A model generated the notes under the pieces. That model was not told where the DNA came from. It was given only the letters and a program-made list of their open reading frames with translations, and made no database searches. The position numbers were made by a program, and so were the translations under genes. From positions 62,001 through 126,000 of the forward strand of contig MVRP01000002.1 in NCBI GenBank assembly GCA_002067405.1: 64,000 bases of DNA, given 5' to 3'. The stretch comes from Syntrophorhabdaceae bacterium PtaU1.Bin034 (GTDB lineage: Bacteria; Desulfobacterota_G; Syntrophorhabdia; Syntrophorhabdales; WCHB1-27). Of the stretch, positions 18,143 through 25,127 are shown piece by piece (the stretch's first letter is position 1; each line of letters begins with the position of its first letter).

Positions 18143-18276
18143 TGTAAAGTCCGGCACTCCATGTGTTCACATGTCTTTACAGCGACCTCCTTTACCCCGT
18201 TGAATAGCCCCAGACAGTCTGATTTTTCAGTTAGGAGCCTTTCCCCGCTTTACACGTTGTTCTCCTTCTTTTACAC
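18143..18276 (+). promoter_or_regulatory. Cluster of TTTACA boxes, candidate activator sites of module 2
   Basis: TGTAAA at 18143 (inverted), TTTACAG at 18176, TTTACAC at 18249 and TTTTACAC at 18269 lie 52-185 bp upstream of the -24 element at 18328. The first two form an inverted pair. The box, number and distance match those before module 1. Confidence 0.5.
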
Positions 18277-18327
18277 CCGTTTAGCCCTGATGCAAGATAA
18301 ATACTAGTAATATCAGTTACTTGTTGC

Positions 18328-18343
18328 TGGCATGGCCCTTGCT
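18328..18343 (+). promoter_or_regulatory. Sigma-54 (-24/-12) promoter of fibre module 2
   Basis: TGGCATGGCCCTTGCT fits the consensus, with 10 bp between GG and GC. The predicted start is near 18355, about 40 nt before the first gene of module 2. Confidence 0.87.
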
Positions 18344-18396
18344 TACCTCGATCTATAGCTTGATATGTATTCTTTGTTGACGGAGGGCCAGGCGAG

Positions 18397-18717
18397 ATGA
18401 AAAGAATAGCCACAAATATCCGCGTGCTTCCCTGCCTGCTTTCGTGCCTTCTTCTGCTATGTGCCCCGGCCCTTTTTGCGGAGACTATCGTTTCCTGTCC
18501 GGACGAGCCGGAAGTTCGCGTCGATTCCCGGAGCCATTTCATTCGCCTTCTGACATGCGAGGAGATGGAGGCGGTCTTTGCCCGGGGATGGACCTACAAC
18601 GGGCAATACTTCACCCTGGCGACATGGGATTATGCCGGAAAAATAATCCTGTGGGACGAAGCGGGATCAGCGGGCAGGGCGAGGTGTTTCAACAATAAAG
18701 TAGGCATCAAAAACTAA
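18397..18717 (+). CDS. Small exported protein with leader-like motif, first gene of module 2
   Basis: A 106-residue protein with a signal peptide (about 1-28, ending ALFAE), then a spacer and LTCEEMEAVFARG at 52-64, followed by a 42-residue tail rich in aromatics (WTYNGQYFTLATWDYAG). Three Cys remain outside the signal peptide. It lacks the fibre repeat. The motif followed by a short tail resembles the layout of a C39-processed leader peptide and cargo. It is the first gene downstream of the second sigma-54 promoter. Function unknown. Confidence 0.72.
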   Translation: MKRIATNIRVLPCLLSCLLLLCAPALFAETIVSCPDEPEVRVDSRSHFIRLLTCEEMEAVFARGWTYNGQYFTLATWDYAGKIILWDEAGSAGRARCFNNKVGIKN

Positions 18718-18801
18718 AAAGGCGGGAGGTGATGTCACCGAAACAAGTGTATCGTCCGTAAAAACCGATCACGAATACTTATCTAACCAAGGAGGGAGTT
18801 T

Positions 18802-20886
18802 ATGAAACGGGATTTTCTAAGGTTTCTTCTTGCGCTGAGCCTCATTGCCGCTCCGGTGTCTCCGGCATTTGCCGGAACTGATACCCTTTCCGACAACGAA
18901 CTGGCATCCGTGAATGCCAAAGGATTTGCAGTCGAGGCCTCGAACAACAACGCATCCGTCCAGCTCTACGAAAGCCAGAACGGGATCAAAGGGGTCAGTG
19001 TGGTCAATATCGCGGGCTCCGCTGCAAACGTGGGACAGAACCTGACGAGCGTCAGTGAAACCGTGGGGATCGCACTGCTAACGCAGAAGAACGAACAGTA
19101 TTCGGACAATACAGGCGGCGGGTTTTTCCAGACGACTTATAACACGGACTGGCCGGGGGATGCCGATAATTATTACAACAACAATGCTTCCGTGCAGGGC
19201 ATGGGGTCGGGCTCGGAAACGGGCATAAGGGCGCTCAGCCTGGCCAACGTTGCCGGTTCTGCCTTCAACGTGGGCCAGAATATAGCGAAGGTGGAGGTCA
19301 ACTACTTTGTTGACATGCTTCAAAGTAACGAACAGGAGGCTGTCAACGATTTTCTCGCTGTTCAGACCGTGGTGAATGAGGTTGGAGCACTGACATATCA
19401 GTCGAACAGCAACGCTACAGCGCAGCTTATTGATTCACAGAATTGGGCGAAAGGCCTGAGCATTGCCAACGTAGCGGCTTCCGCACCCAACGTCGGCCAG
19501 AATGTAGCCAATGTCAAAGGCGAGTATTTCGTCGGTGTCGGCCAGATCAGCATTCAGGAGGCCGAGGCGGTCATTGAACCGATCCAGGTTGTGGCCAACG
19601 ATAATTGGGTCCGGTACCAGACGAACAATAATGCTTCTGCGCAAGGCGTAGATTCCCAAAACTGGGCGCAAGCGGTCAGTCTGCTCAACGCGGCTGCCTC
19701 TACCGTCAACGTCGGCCAGAATATAGCGAATGTCAAGGCAGACAAGTTTGCGTACATCGGCCAGGCGAACGTCCAGTTTACTGAAAATGATATCGAAGCT
19801 ACCCAGCTTGTGGTCAACGGCGACGCCGACGCCAAGTACCAGGCGAACAACAACGCTTCCGTTCGGTTCGTAGACTCTCAGAATGGGGCGAAGGCAGTGA
19901 GCATTGCCAATTTGGCCGCGTCTGCAGTGAACATAGGGCAGAACATTGCGAATGTTAAAGTGGAGGAGAACTTCGAAGTCGAGCAGTTCAATATCCAGGC
20001 AGCCGTAGCTGACATTGAAACAACACAGGTTGTTTTCAACGCCGATGACGCCAAGCACCAGGCGAACAACAACGCTTCCGTTCAGCTCGTAGGCTCCCAG
20101 AACGAAGCAAGGGCGTTGAGCATTGCCAACCTGGCCGCCTCTGCGGCGAACATCGGCCAGAACATCGCAAAGGTTAAAGCAGAAGAAGATTTCGGTGTCG
20201 AGCAGTTCAATATCCAGGCAGCCGTAGCCGAGATTGAACCAACACAGGTTGTGAAGAGTGACGAGGTAAAGTACCAGAGGAACAACAGCGCCTCGGTCGC
20301 GCTCGTAGGCTCCCAGAACGAAGCAAGGGCGTTGAGCATCGCCAACCTGGCCGCCTCTGCGGCGAACATCGGCCAGAACATCGCAAAGGTTGAAGCGGAG
20401 GAAGATTTCGGTGTCGAGCAGGTCAACGTTCAGGCAGTGGTGGCCGATATTGAAATCAGCCAGACTGTGGCGAATGCGGACACGGTGAAGCACCAGGCGA
20501 ATAACAAAGGGACCGTGGCCCTGAGAGGCTCTCAGAATTGGGCATCGGCTCTCGCGATCATTAATGCAGCTGCTTCAGCGGTTAACATCGGACAAAATAT
20601 AGCCGGCATTAGCGGACAGCGGGATATCGACGTCTTTCAGACAAACAACCAGACGGCCAGCGTCGCAACCTTTCCGAACCAGACCTTGGAAAACGACGGA
20701 ACGGTCATATACCAGGCTAACAACGGTACGTCTGTCCGGCTTATCGACTCTCAGTCCCATGCATCCGGCCTGGTCATTGCCAATGTGGCAGGATCAGGTG
20801 TGAACATCGGCCAGAATATTACTTCTCTGCGTGGACTTCTGGGAGGAAGCGTGAGTGTGGTCAATACCCAGACAGCTTACAGATAA
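18802..20886 (+). CDS. Large repeat-containing secreted protein, Fap-like fibre subunit, module 2
   Basis: A 694-residue paralogue of the protein at 14254. A signal peptide (1-24) is followed by LSDNELASVNAKG (29-41) and nine repeats of about 72 residues. Each repeat has NNNASVQL, SQN, the core IANLAASAANIGQNIA, and a short variable link with Val-Gln. The repeats are more regular than in module 1 and more acidic, and two adjacent ones are almost identical in DNA. AAGGAGGGAG precedes the ATG. As in module 1, a stable hairpin follows the stop. A surface amyloid fibre is the inferred role; two different major subunits could make two fibres or a mixed one. Confidence 0.82.
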   Translation: MKRDFLRFLLALSLIAAPVSPAFAGTDTLSDNELASVNAKGFAVEASNNNASVQLYESQNGIKGVSVVNIAGSAANVGQNLTSVSETVGIALLTQKNEQYSDNTGGGFFQTTYNTDWPGDADNYYNNNASVQGMGSGSETGIRALSLANVAGSAFNVGQNIAKVEVNYFVDMLQSNEQEAVNDFLAVQTVVNEVGALTYQSNSNATAQLIDSQNWAKGLSIANVAASAPNVGQNVANVKGEYFVGVGQISIQEAEAVIEPIQVVANDNWVRYQTNNNASAQGVDSQNWAQAVSLLNAAASTVNVGQNIANVKADKFAYIGQANVQFTENDIEATQLVVNGDADAKYQANNNASVRFVDSQNGAKAVSIANLAASAVNIGQNIANVKVEENFEVEQFNIQAAVADIETTQVVFNADDAKHQANNNASVQLVGSQNEARALSIANLAASAANIGQNIAKVKAEEDFGVEQFNIQAAVAEIEPTQVVKSDEVKYQRNNSASVALVGSQNEARALSIANLAASAANIGQNIAKVEAEEDFGVEQVNVQAVVADIEISQTVANADTVKHQANNKGTVALRGSQNWASALAIINAAASAVNIGQNIAGISGQRDIDVFQTNNQTASVATFPNQTLENDGTVIYQANNGTSVRLIDSQSHASGLVIANVAGSGVNIGQNITSLRGLLGGSVSVVNTQTAYR
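20089..20520 (+). repeat. Tandem 216-bp near-identical repeat units
   Basis: Units at 20089-20304 and 20305-20520 both begin GTAGGCTCCCAGAACGAAGC. The first roughly 90 bases differ at one position, with divergence rising towards the unit end. This indicates a recent duplication or gene conversion of one 72-residue repeat, and a site for repeat-number change. Confidence 0.85.
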
Positions 20887-20896
20887 ACAAGACGGA

Positions 20897-20921
20897 GAGG
20901 GGGCGTTACGACGCCCCCCTC
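20897..20921 (+). terminator. GC-rich hairpin after second fibre gene
   Basis: GAGGGGGCGT pairs with ACGCCCCCCTC over a 4-nt loop, with one bulged C, 11 nt after the fibre stop. No T run follows (CAATTC), so it may stabilise the fibre mRNA or partly terminate. Its position parallels the hairpin at 16332. Confidence 0.65.
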
Positions 20922-20992
20922 AATTCTCGATTGTACGGATGGCTCGATGGATAGAACAGTCAACAGTCTTTACAGACTTAAAGGAGGATGCG

Positions 20993-21382
20993 ATGCGCGC
21001 AGTGAAAGGCGTTGGGATTTGTTTTGTCTTGCTTGTTTTGCTATCCGCAGGACCTTCCTTTGGAAGAGACCTTCAACAAATGACGGATAGCGAGCTTGAC
21101 GGAGTGCACGCGAGAGGTTTGACGTTCCTTTTCGACAGCAGCACATTGCTGAACGGCGGCAGCATCAGCCCTTACAATATCAATTTTAACGGAACGAACA
21201 ACCTGAGTCTCAGGAACTCCATAATGCTTTCGGGAAATGTGCAGCAGAGCGGGCTTGGAGTGGTCAATGCCGTCAACTCAACCGTCAATATGCCCATTAA
21301 CCTTATTGTCCTTATCAATTCGCAAATATCCGGAGGAATTAACCTGAAAAACGTTCTCTCCGGGAGCAACCGTTTGTGGTAG
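20993..21382 (+). CDS. Short secreted subunit with leader-like motif, module 2
   Basis: AAGGAGG places the start at 20993 inside a longer frame; a nearer ATG at 20988 is out of frame. The 129-residue product parallels the 127-residue protein at 16746 throughout: MRAVKG start, signal peptide, MTDSELDGVHARG at 30-42, an Asn/Ser-rich middle and GVVNAVNSTVNMPINLIVLIN near the end. It is probably a minor or nucleating subunit of the fibre. A CTTTACAG box with a small palindrome (AGTCT...AGACT) lies just upstream at 20966-20979. Confidence 0.78.
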   Translation: MRAVKGVGICFVLLVLLSAGPSFGRDLQQMTDSELDGVHARGLTFLFDSSTLLNGGSISPYNINFNGTNNLSLRNSIMLSGNVQQSGLGVVNAVNSTVNMPINLIVLINSQISGGINLKNVLSGSNRLW

Positions 21383-21557
21383 CAAAGCAGGCCGGCTGTC
21401 ACGCACCCGCTCCACAGCAATGAGGCGAAAGACGAGACAGGTTGCCGATTCTTTCGTAGCAGCGAAGGGAGACAACGTTCCCCCTTCGCTGCACAAAAGA
21501 AAGGTCGAAAGGATGCATTGCTGCAAGAAATACCTGTATTCACAAAAGGAGAATTCC

Positions 21558-22331
21558 ATGAGGTTGAAGTTTTTGAGCTTACAGGTTGCATTGGATCCCA
21601 CCCGGGTAATGAGCGTTATGGTTCTTGTTTTTGTCGGCGTTCTCGTCAGCGGCGTTTCTGCTGCGGAACTCCCGGCTGTCGATAACAGGCCGGCGGTGAT
21701 GAGCATTTCCGTTGGCGGGGGAGGTCCCCTTGGCAGGATGATCATAAAGCCGAGAGTGAAACCGCTTTCGTTTTTCAAGGAGAGGCATGTGGTAAAGCAA
21801 GCGCTTGATTTCAGCTGCGGCGCCGCGTCAACTGCGACCATCTTCAAGTTTTATCTGGGGGAGCAGGTGACGGAGAAGAAAGTAATAGAGGACATGTTCA
21901 AGGCAGGCAACGTAAATAAGATCATTGAGAGACAGGGCTTTTCTCTTCTCGATATCAAAAAGTTCGCTGAATTTATGGGCTATCGAGCTGTCGGGTACAA
22001 GACGGATATCGAAGGTCTTGTCTTGCTTAACAAGCCCTCGATTGTAGCCATCATGCTTCGTGATTACAAGCACTTTGTTGTATTTAGAGGGGCTGAAGGG
22101 GGAAAGGTGTTCCTGGCTGATCCGGCCCTTGGCAACACGACCCTCACCGCCCGGGAATTTGAGCAAATGTGGTATGGTCATATTGCGCTGGTAATAGAAC
22201 CGCGCGACAAGCAGGCTAGGTCTGACCTGAAAATCGAACAAGAGGACAAGTTGCTGATAACGCCCACGGACCTGAGAAGATCGCTCTATTACAACGCAAT
22301 TCTCTTCGGCAAAAGCCCTAAGGAGTTTTGA
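21558..22331 (+). CDS. Exported stand-alone C39-type cysteine peptidase (FapD-like), module 2
   Basis: AAAAGGAG before the ATG at 21558 fixes the start; 257 residues. A hydrophobic stretch at about 18-35 acts as signal peptide or anchor. Catalytic residues are Cys87 (LDFSCGAAS), His172 (RDYKHFVVF) and Asp188 (LADPALGN). The pre-catalytic segment MSISVGG...GRMIIKPRVKP is shared with the module 1 peptidase, so the pair arose by duplication. Each module carrying its own peptidase suggests paired substrate preference. Confidence 0.88.
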   Translation: MRLKFLSLQVALDPTRVMSVMVLVFVGVLVSGVSAAELPAVDNRPAVMSISVGGGGPLGRMIIKPRVKPLSFFKERHVVKQALDFSCGAASTATIFKFYLGEQVTEKKVIEDMFKAGNVNKIIERQGFSLLDIKKFAEFMGYRAVGYKTDIEGLVLLNKPSIVAIMLRDYKHFVVFRGAEGGKVFLADPALGNTTLTAREFEQMWYGHIALVIEPRDKQARSDLKIEQEDKLLITPTDLRRSLYYNAILFGKSPKEF

Positions 22332-22387
22332 TTCCCTCCTCTCTTCCGCCGCAAATCCGCGCCCCGGGCAGAAATAAACATTCTGGC

Positions 22388-22416
22388 TTGACATAGAACC
22401 GCGCTCCCGCTATCCT
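22388..22416 (+). promoter_or_regulatory. Sigma-70-type promoter before outer-membrane barrel gene
   Basis: TTGACA at 22388 and TATCCT at 22411 are separated by 17 bp. The predicted start is near 22423, about 45 nt before the coding start. The barrel gene may therefore be expressed independently of the sigma-54 modules. Confidence 0.75.
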
Positions 22417-22467
22417 TGTAATACAACCGAATCAGGTTAGGATAATCCGAAGACAAGGGAGGGAAAC

Positions 22468-23481
22468 ATGAAGAGAAAAGCCCTTATGGGTGCCGCTCTA
22501 GCACTGTTGTTGACCCTAGTTCCCGAGATCGTTTTTTCGGAGGCCAAGACAGAAATGGAGAGACAAAAAGAAGCGGCTGCACTCATTGCCGCATCAAAAC
22601 AATATGTCCTGCTGAAGCGCAATCAATGGGAAATCGAGAACAGTCTTTCCTATTCCTACTATTCAGCCAACCAGATTTATCTTCAGAGCTTTGCCATACT
22701 CGATCCCGTATTTCTCACCCTTGGCGAATTCGGAATAGAGTCGGCCAGAAGGCATATCTTCACCTACAACCTGGCGAGCAGGTACGGCATAACCAGGAAC
22801 CTGCAGATGGATGTCAATTTTCCCTTCGTCTACCGGCATGATTTGATCACGATCGTAGGCTCCAGTTCCTCGGATTCCGAAAGGACGCTCAACAAAGCCG
22901 CCTTGGGTGACATTTCTTTCGGTTTAAGCTATCAGCCCATTGCAGAGACGGCGAGCGCCCCGGGGCTGGTCCTCAATCTCGCCTTCAAATCCGAATCCGG
23001 CAAAAGCCCTTTTAATATTGATCCGAAGAAGGAGCTTCCGACAGGTACCGGATATCCATCGATAAAAGGGGGAGTAAATCTTATAAAGAGCATTGATCCC
23101 GTGGTGGTGTTCGGCGGTGTTTCCTATGCGCTGAATATGTCAAAGGGCGGCATAAACCAGACAGTCACCTCAACGGAGGGGACCACCGGAATCCTGCGGA
23201 GTGTGGATCCCGGCGATACACTGAGTTTCAACATGGGTCTTGCCTATGCGCTCTCATACAAATTCTCCCTCAATTTCCAATTTCAGCAGGATTACACCTT
23301 CAGCACGAAAGCCAACGGAAGGACGGCTCCCAACACGGAGCTTAACTCGGCAATGATGAGAATAGGCGCAGGCTGGAGCCTGACCCCCAGAACGTCCCTC
23401 AATGTAAGTGTTGCAACAGGGCTGACCACTGACTCGCCTGACTTCACCGTTGAGATCCGGATCCCGATACTTGTTTTTTAA
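22468..23481 (+). CDS. Outer-membrane beta-barrel protein, FapF-like candidate
   Basis: A 337-residue exported protein. A signal peptide (1-24) precedes a short charged helix (TEMERQKEAAALIAASKQY) and then a run of alternating amphipathic strands with aromatic girdles, ending in a C-terminal strand IRIPILVF whose final Phe is the usual outer-membrane insertion signal. About 12 strands seem possible. FapF of the Fap system is also a 12-stranded porin with an N-terminal helical part that exports the amyloid subunits, so this is the candidate secretion pore. A generic aromatic-compound porin is the alternative. It has its own sigma-70-type promoter. Confidence 0.75.
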   Translation: MKRKALMGAALALLLTLVPEIVFSEAKTEMERQKEAAALIAASKQYVLLKRNQWEIENSLSYSYYSANQIYLQSFAILDPVFLTLGEFGIESARRHIFTYNLASRYGITRNLQMDVNFPFVYRHDLITIVGSSSSDSERTLNKAALGDISFGLSYQPIAETASAPGLVLNLAFKSESGKSPFNIDPKKELPTGTGYPSIKGGVNLIKSIDPVVVFGGVSYALNMSKGGINQTVTSTEGTTGILRSVDPGDTLSFNMGLAYALSYKFSLNFQFQQDYTFSTKANGRTAPNTELNSAMMRIGAGWSLTPRTSLNVSVATGLTTDSPDFTVEIRIPILVF

Positions 23482-23599
23482 GGTGCCCCGAGGGCAATTG
23501 ATTAGGAACCGGAGGATCACTATCTTATTCTCGAGGCCGGATGAGGTAGCTGGACGAATTTTCATTATCCGTGTCAACAACATTGATAAGGAGGTAAAG

Positions 23600-23836
23600 G
23601 TGATAAATGAAAATTTGAGAAAGACCCTTCAGCTTGCGTTTGCCACAGTTGCTGCTACCCTCGTGCATCAGCAGATGAAGATAGCGAATCTCGAGAACAT
23701 TATGTTGTCGAAAGGAATGGCACAGGAGAAGGATTTTGTGGTGGCAGGGTTACAGGAAGAGGCGAAGGTCGATGAAATGATGAACGTGTATTTCCCCGAG
23801 CTTGTGCATCTTCCCGAGCTGTTCGACAATGTGTAG
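23600..23836 (+). CDS. Small protein downstream of barrel gene
   Basis: Not recognised. AAGGAGG lies 5 nt before the GTG at 23600, giving 78 residues. No signal peptide; the N-terminal half is helical (LRKTLQLAFATVAATLVHQQ) and the rest acidic. It is likely cytoplasmic. Position at the end of the fibre locus hints at an accessory or regulatory role only. Confidence 0.65.
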   Translation: MINENLRKTLQLAFATVAATLVHQQMKIANLENIMLSKGMAQEKDFVVAGLQEEAKVDEMMNVYFPELVHLPELFDNV

Positions 23837-24167
23837 CGCTCCCGCTGCCGGGCTTTTAGACGCTGCTAACGGAGAAATGACTGTCTTACCTGGCAAGACC
23901 TTTGACTCACAATATGAGACATCGATCTTACATGGTGAGACATTTGGTCTGGCTGGCTTCGTTGGCATTTTCGCTGATTTTAGCGTTGCGTGCCGGTAAA
24001 ACGGGACAAAGAACGCATCTTGTCACTGCACTCGGCTATGGCACGATTATTGAAAAGATTTGGGACAAGCAGCCGCTACTATTAATAATATTGCGCATCT
24101 AATTCCATGCACTTTCCAGAACGACGGTAGGCACAGACACGACATCGTAAACAAAGGGAGGCAGACG
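23837..24167 (+). other. Intergenic region before LuxR-type regulator
   Basis: 331 nt with no convincing gene. A 56-codon open frame from 23932 starts with a signal-peptide-like run (MVRHLVWLASLAFSLILAL) but has no ribosome-binding site. TGGCACGATTATTGAA at 24039 resembles a sigma-54 element but lacks the invariant GC of the -12 box. Confidence 0.45.
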
Positions 24168-24809
24168 ATGGCAATAAAGCTTGCGATAGCGTCGAGCAGT
24201 CGTCTTTTCTGCGAAGGTATCAGAAAGCTGATGGAAAGTGATTCGGAGATTACGATTGTGGGGGACACTGGTCAGACAGGGAGCATAGAGGACCTTATGG
24301 AACTGGACAGCGACATCATATTGATAGATCATCGGGCCCTCTTCGGCATTTCAAGGCACGCCTTGACGGAGAACGGCCATACCGCCAAGTTCATCCTTAT
24401 CGAAAGCAGGATTGAGCCATCGCTGATCGATGGTGAAATTATCGAGCTTATCTCCAAGGGTGTGATGGCCGGCATCCTGTCGGCCGATGCCGACGGAGAA
24501 CTTTTGAAAAAGGCCGTGAAAGTTGTCGCTTCGGGAGAACTGTGGCTCGGTCATCTTACCATCAAGAATATCCTCAGCCAGGCAATGTTTATTAAAAAGA
24601 GTATCACCAGGCAGGAATCTGAAATAGCCGGACTGATCTTGAGGGGCTACTGCAACAAAGAAATCGCCCGTGAGCTAAAGATAACCGAGGCAACGGTAAA
24701 ATCCCACTGCAACAGACTGTTCAAAAAATTCAACGTCTCAGGAAGACTTCAACTCGGTTTGAAGCTGAAAGGGCTTTACGAGGACAAGAAATTTCTGCCG
24801 GCGAACTGA
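24168..24809 (+). CDS. LuxR/NarL-type DNA-binding regulator with degenerate receiver
   Basis: AAGGGAGG precedes the ATG at 24168; 213 residues. The N-terminal 120 residues follow a receiver fold (IKLAIASSS...DIILIDH) with a candidate phospho-Asp in the LIDH segment, but the usual acidic pocket after beta-1 is replaced by Ser (ASSS), so phosphorylation is doubtful. Residues about 145-205 are a LuxR helix-turn-helix (GYCNKEIARELKITEATVKS). In architecture it recalls CsgD, the curli regulator with a non-canonical receiver. It closes the fibre locus on the same strand and may regulate it, which is inference. Confidence 0.85.
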   Translation: MAIKLAIASSSRLFCEGIRKLMESDSEITIVGDTGQTGSIEDLMELDSDIILIDHRALFGISRHALTENGHTAKFILIESRIEPSLIDGEIIELISKGVMAGILSADADGELLKKAVKVVASGELWLGHLTIKNILSQAMFIKKSITRQESEIAGLILRGYCNKEIARELKITEATVKSHCNRLFKKFNVSGRLQLGLKLKGLYEDKKFLPAN

Positions 24810-24998
24810 AGACACGGGTGCCGCATTAAGAAAATCCTTCGCTTTTCCGCCTCGTTACCCATCAGGCATTGCCTTAGATCGCATACAATAATATAGAGGA
24901 CGGAAAAAAGGGAGGGAAACGAGTGAAGTGATCCTGACCGGGATATCTCACTCATCCGGGAAAATGGCTGTCGCCGCCCGGGCAATCCGGTCTGGAAA

Positions 24999-25027
24999 TT
25001 GACTTTTCGCAGCACATGTGCTAAAAA
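24999..25027 (+). promoter_or_regulatory. Sigma-70-type promoter of tRNA-His
   Basis: TTGACT at 24999 and TAAAAA at 25022 with a 17-bp spacer; the start would fall a few bases before the tRNA. Confidence 0.6.
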
Positions 25028-25040
25028 CTGAAGAAAGAAT

Positions 25041-25117
25041 GGTGAGTGTAGCTCAGCGGTTGGAGCACCGGGCTGTGGACCCGGGGGTCGAGGGTTCAAA
25101 TCCCTTCACTCACCCCA
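25041..25117 (+). tRNA. tRNA-His (anticodon GTG), CCA encoded
   Basis: The cloverleaf is complete: acceptor GTGAGTG/CACTCAC, D-arm GCTC/GAGC, anticodon stem CCGGG/CCCGG with loop CTGTGGA (anticodon GTG), T-arm with TTCAAAT. The extra G-1 at 25041 pairs with discriminator C73, the identity mark of histidine tRNA. The terminal CCA is encoded. Confidence 0.97.
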
Positions 25118-25127
25118 AATAGACTTC

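Noticed and set aside
19435..20493. 352-codon open frame antisense to the second fibre gene
   Set aside because: It mirrors the regular repeats and biased codons of the fibre gene; no ribosome-binding site and no sensible domains.
18802..20886. Regular repeats considered as a CRISPR array
   Set aside because: Repeats are coding, 216 bp apart, diverged between units, and in frame throughout; no cas genes are near.
14254..20886. Curli (CsgA-type) assignment of the repeat proteins
   Set aside because: Repeat length (72-95) and core GQN(I/F)A differ from the short curlin repeat, and no CsgG- or CsgE/F-like protein is present, while a C39 peptidase is.
14254..22331. Locus considered as a bacteriocin/microcin export system because of C39 peptidases and leader-like motifs
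   Set aside because: No ABC exporter, accessory HlyD-type protein or immunity gene; substrates have Sec signal peptides and are far too large. Fap-like fibre export fits better.
24039..24054. TGGCACGATTATTGAA as a third sigma-54 promoter before the LuxR-type gene
   Set aside because: The -12 element reads TTGAA, lacking the invariant GC.
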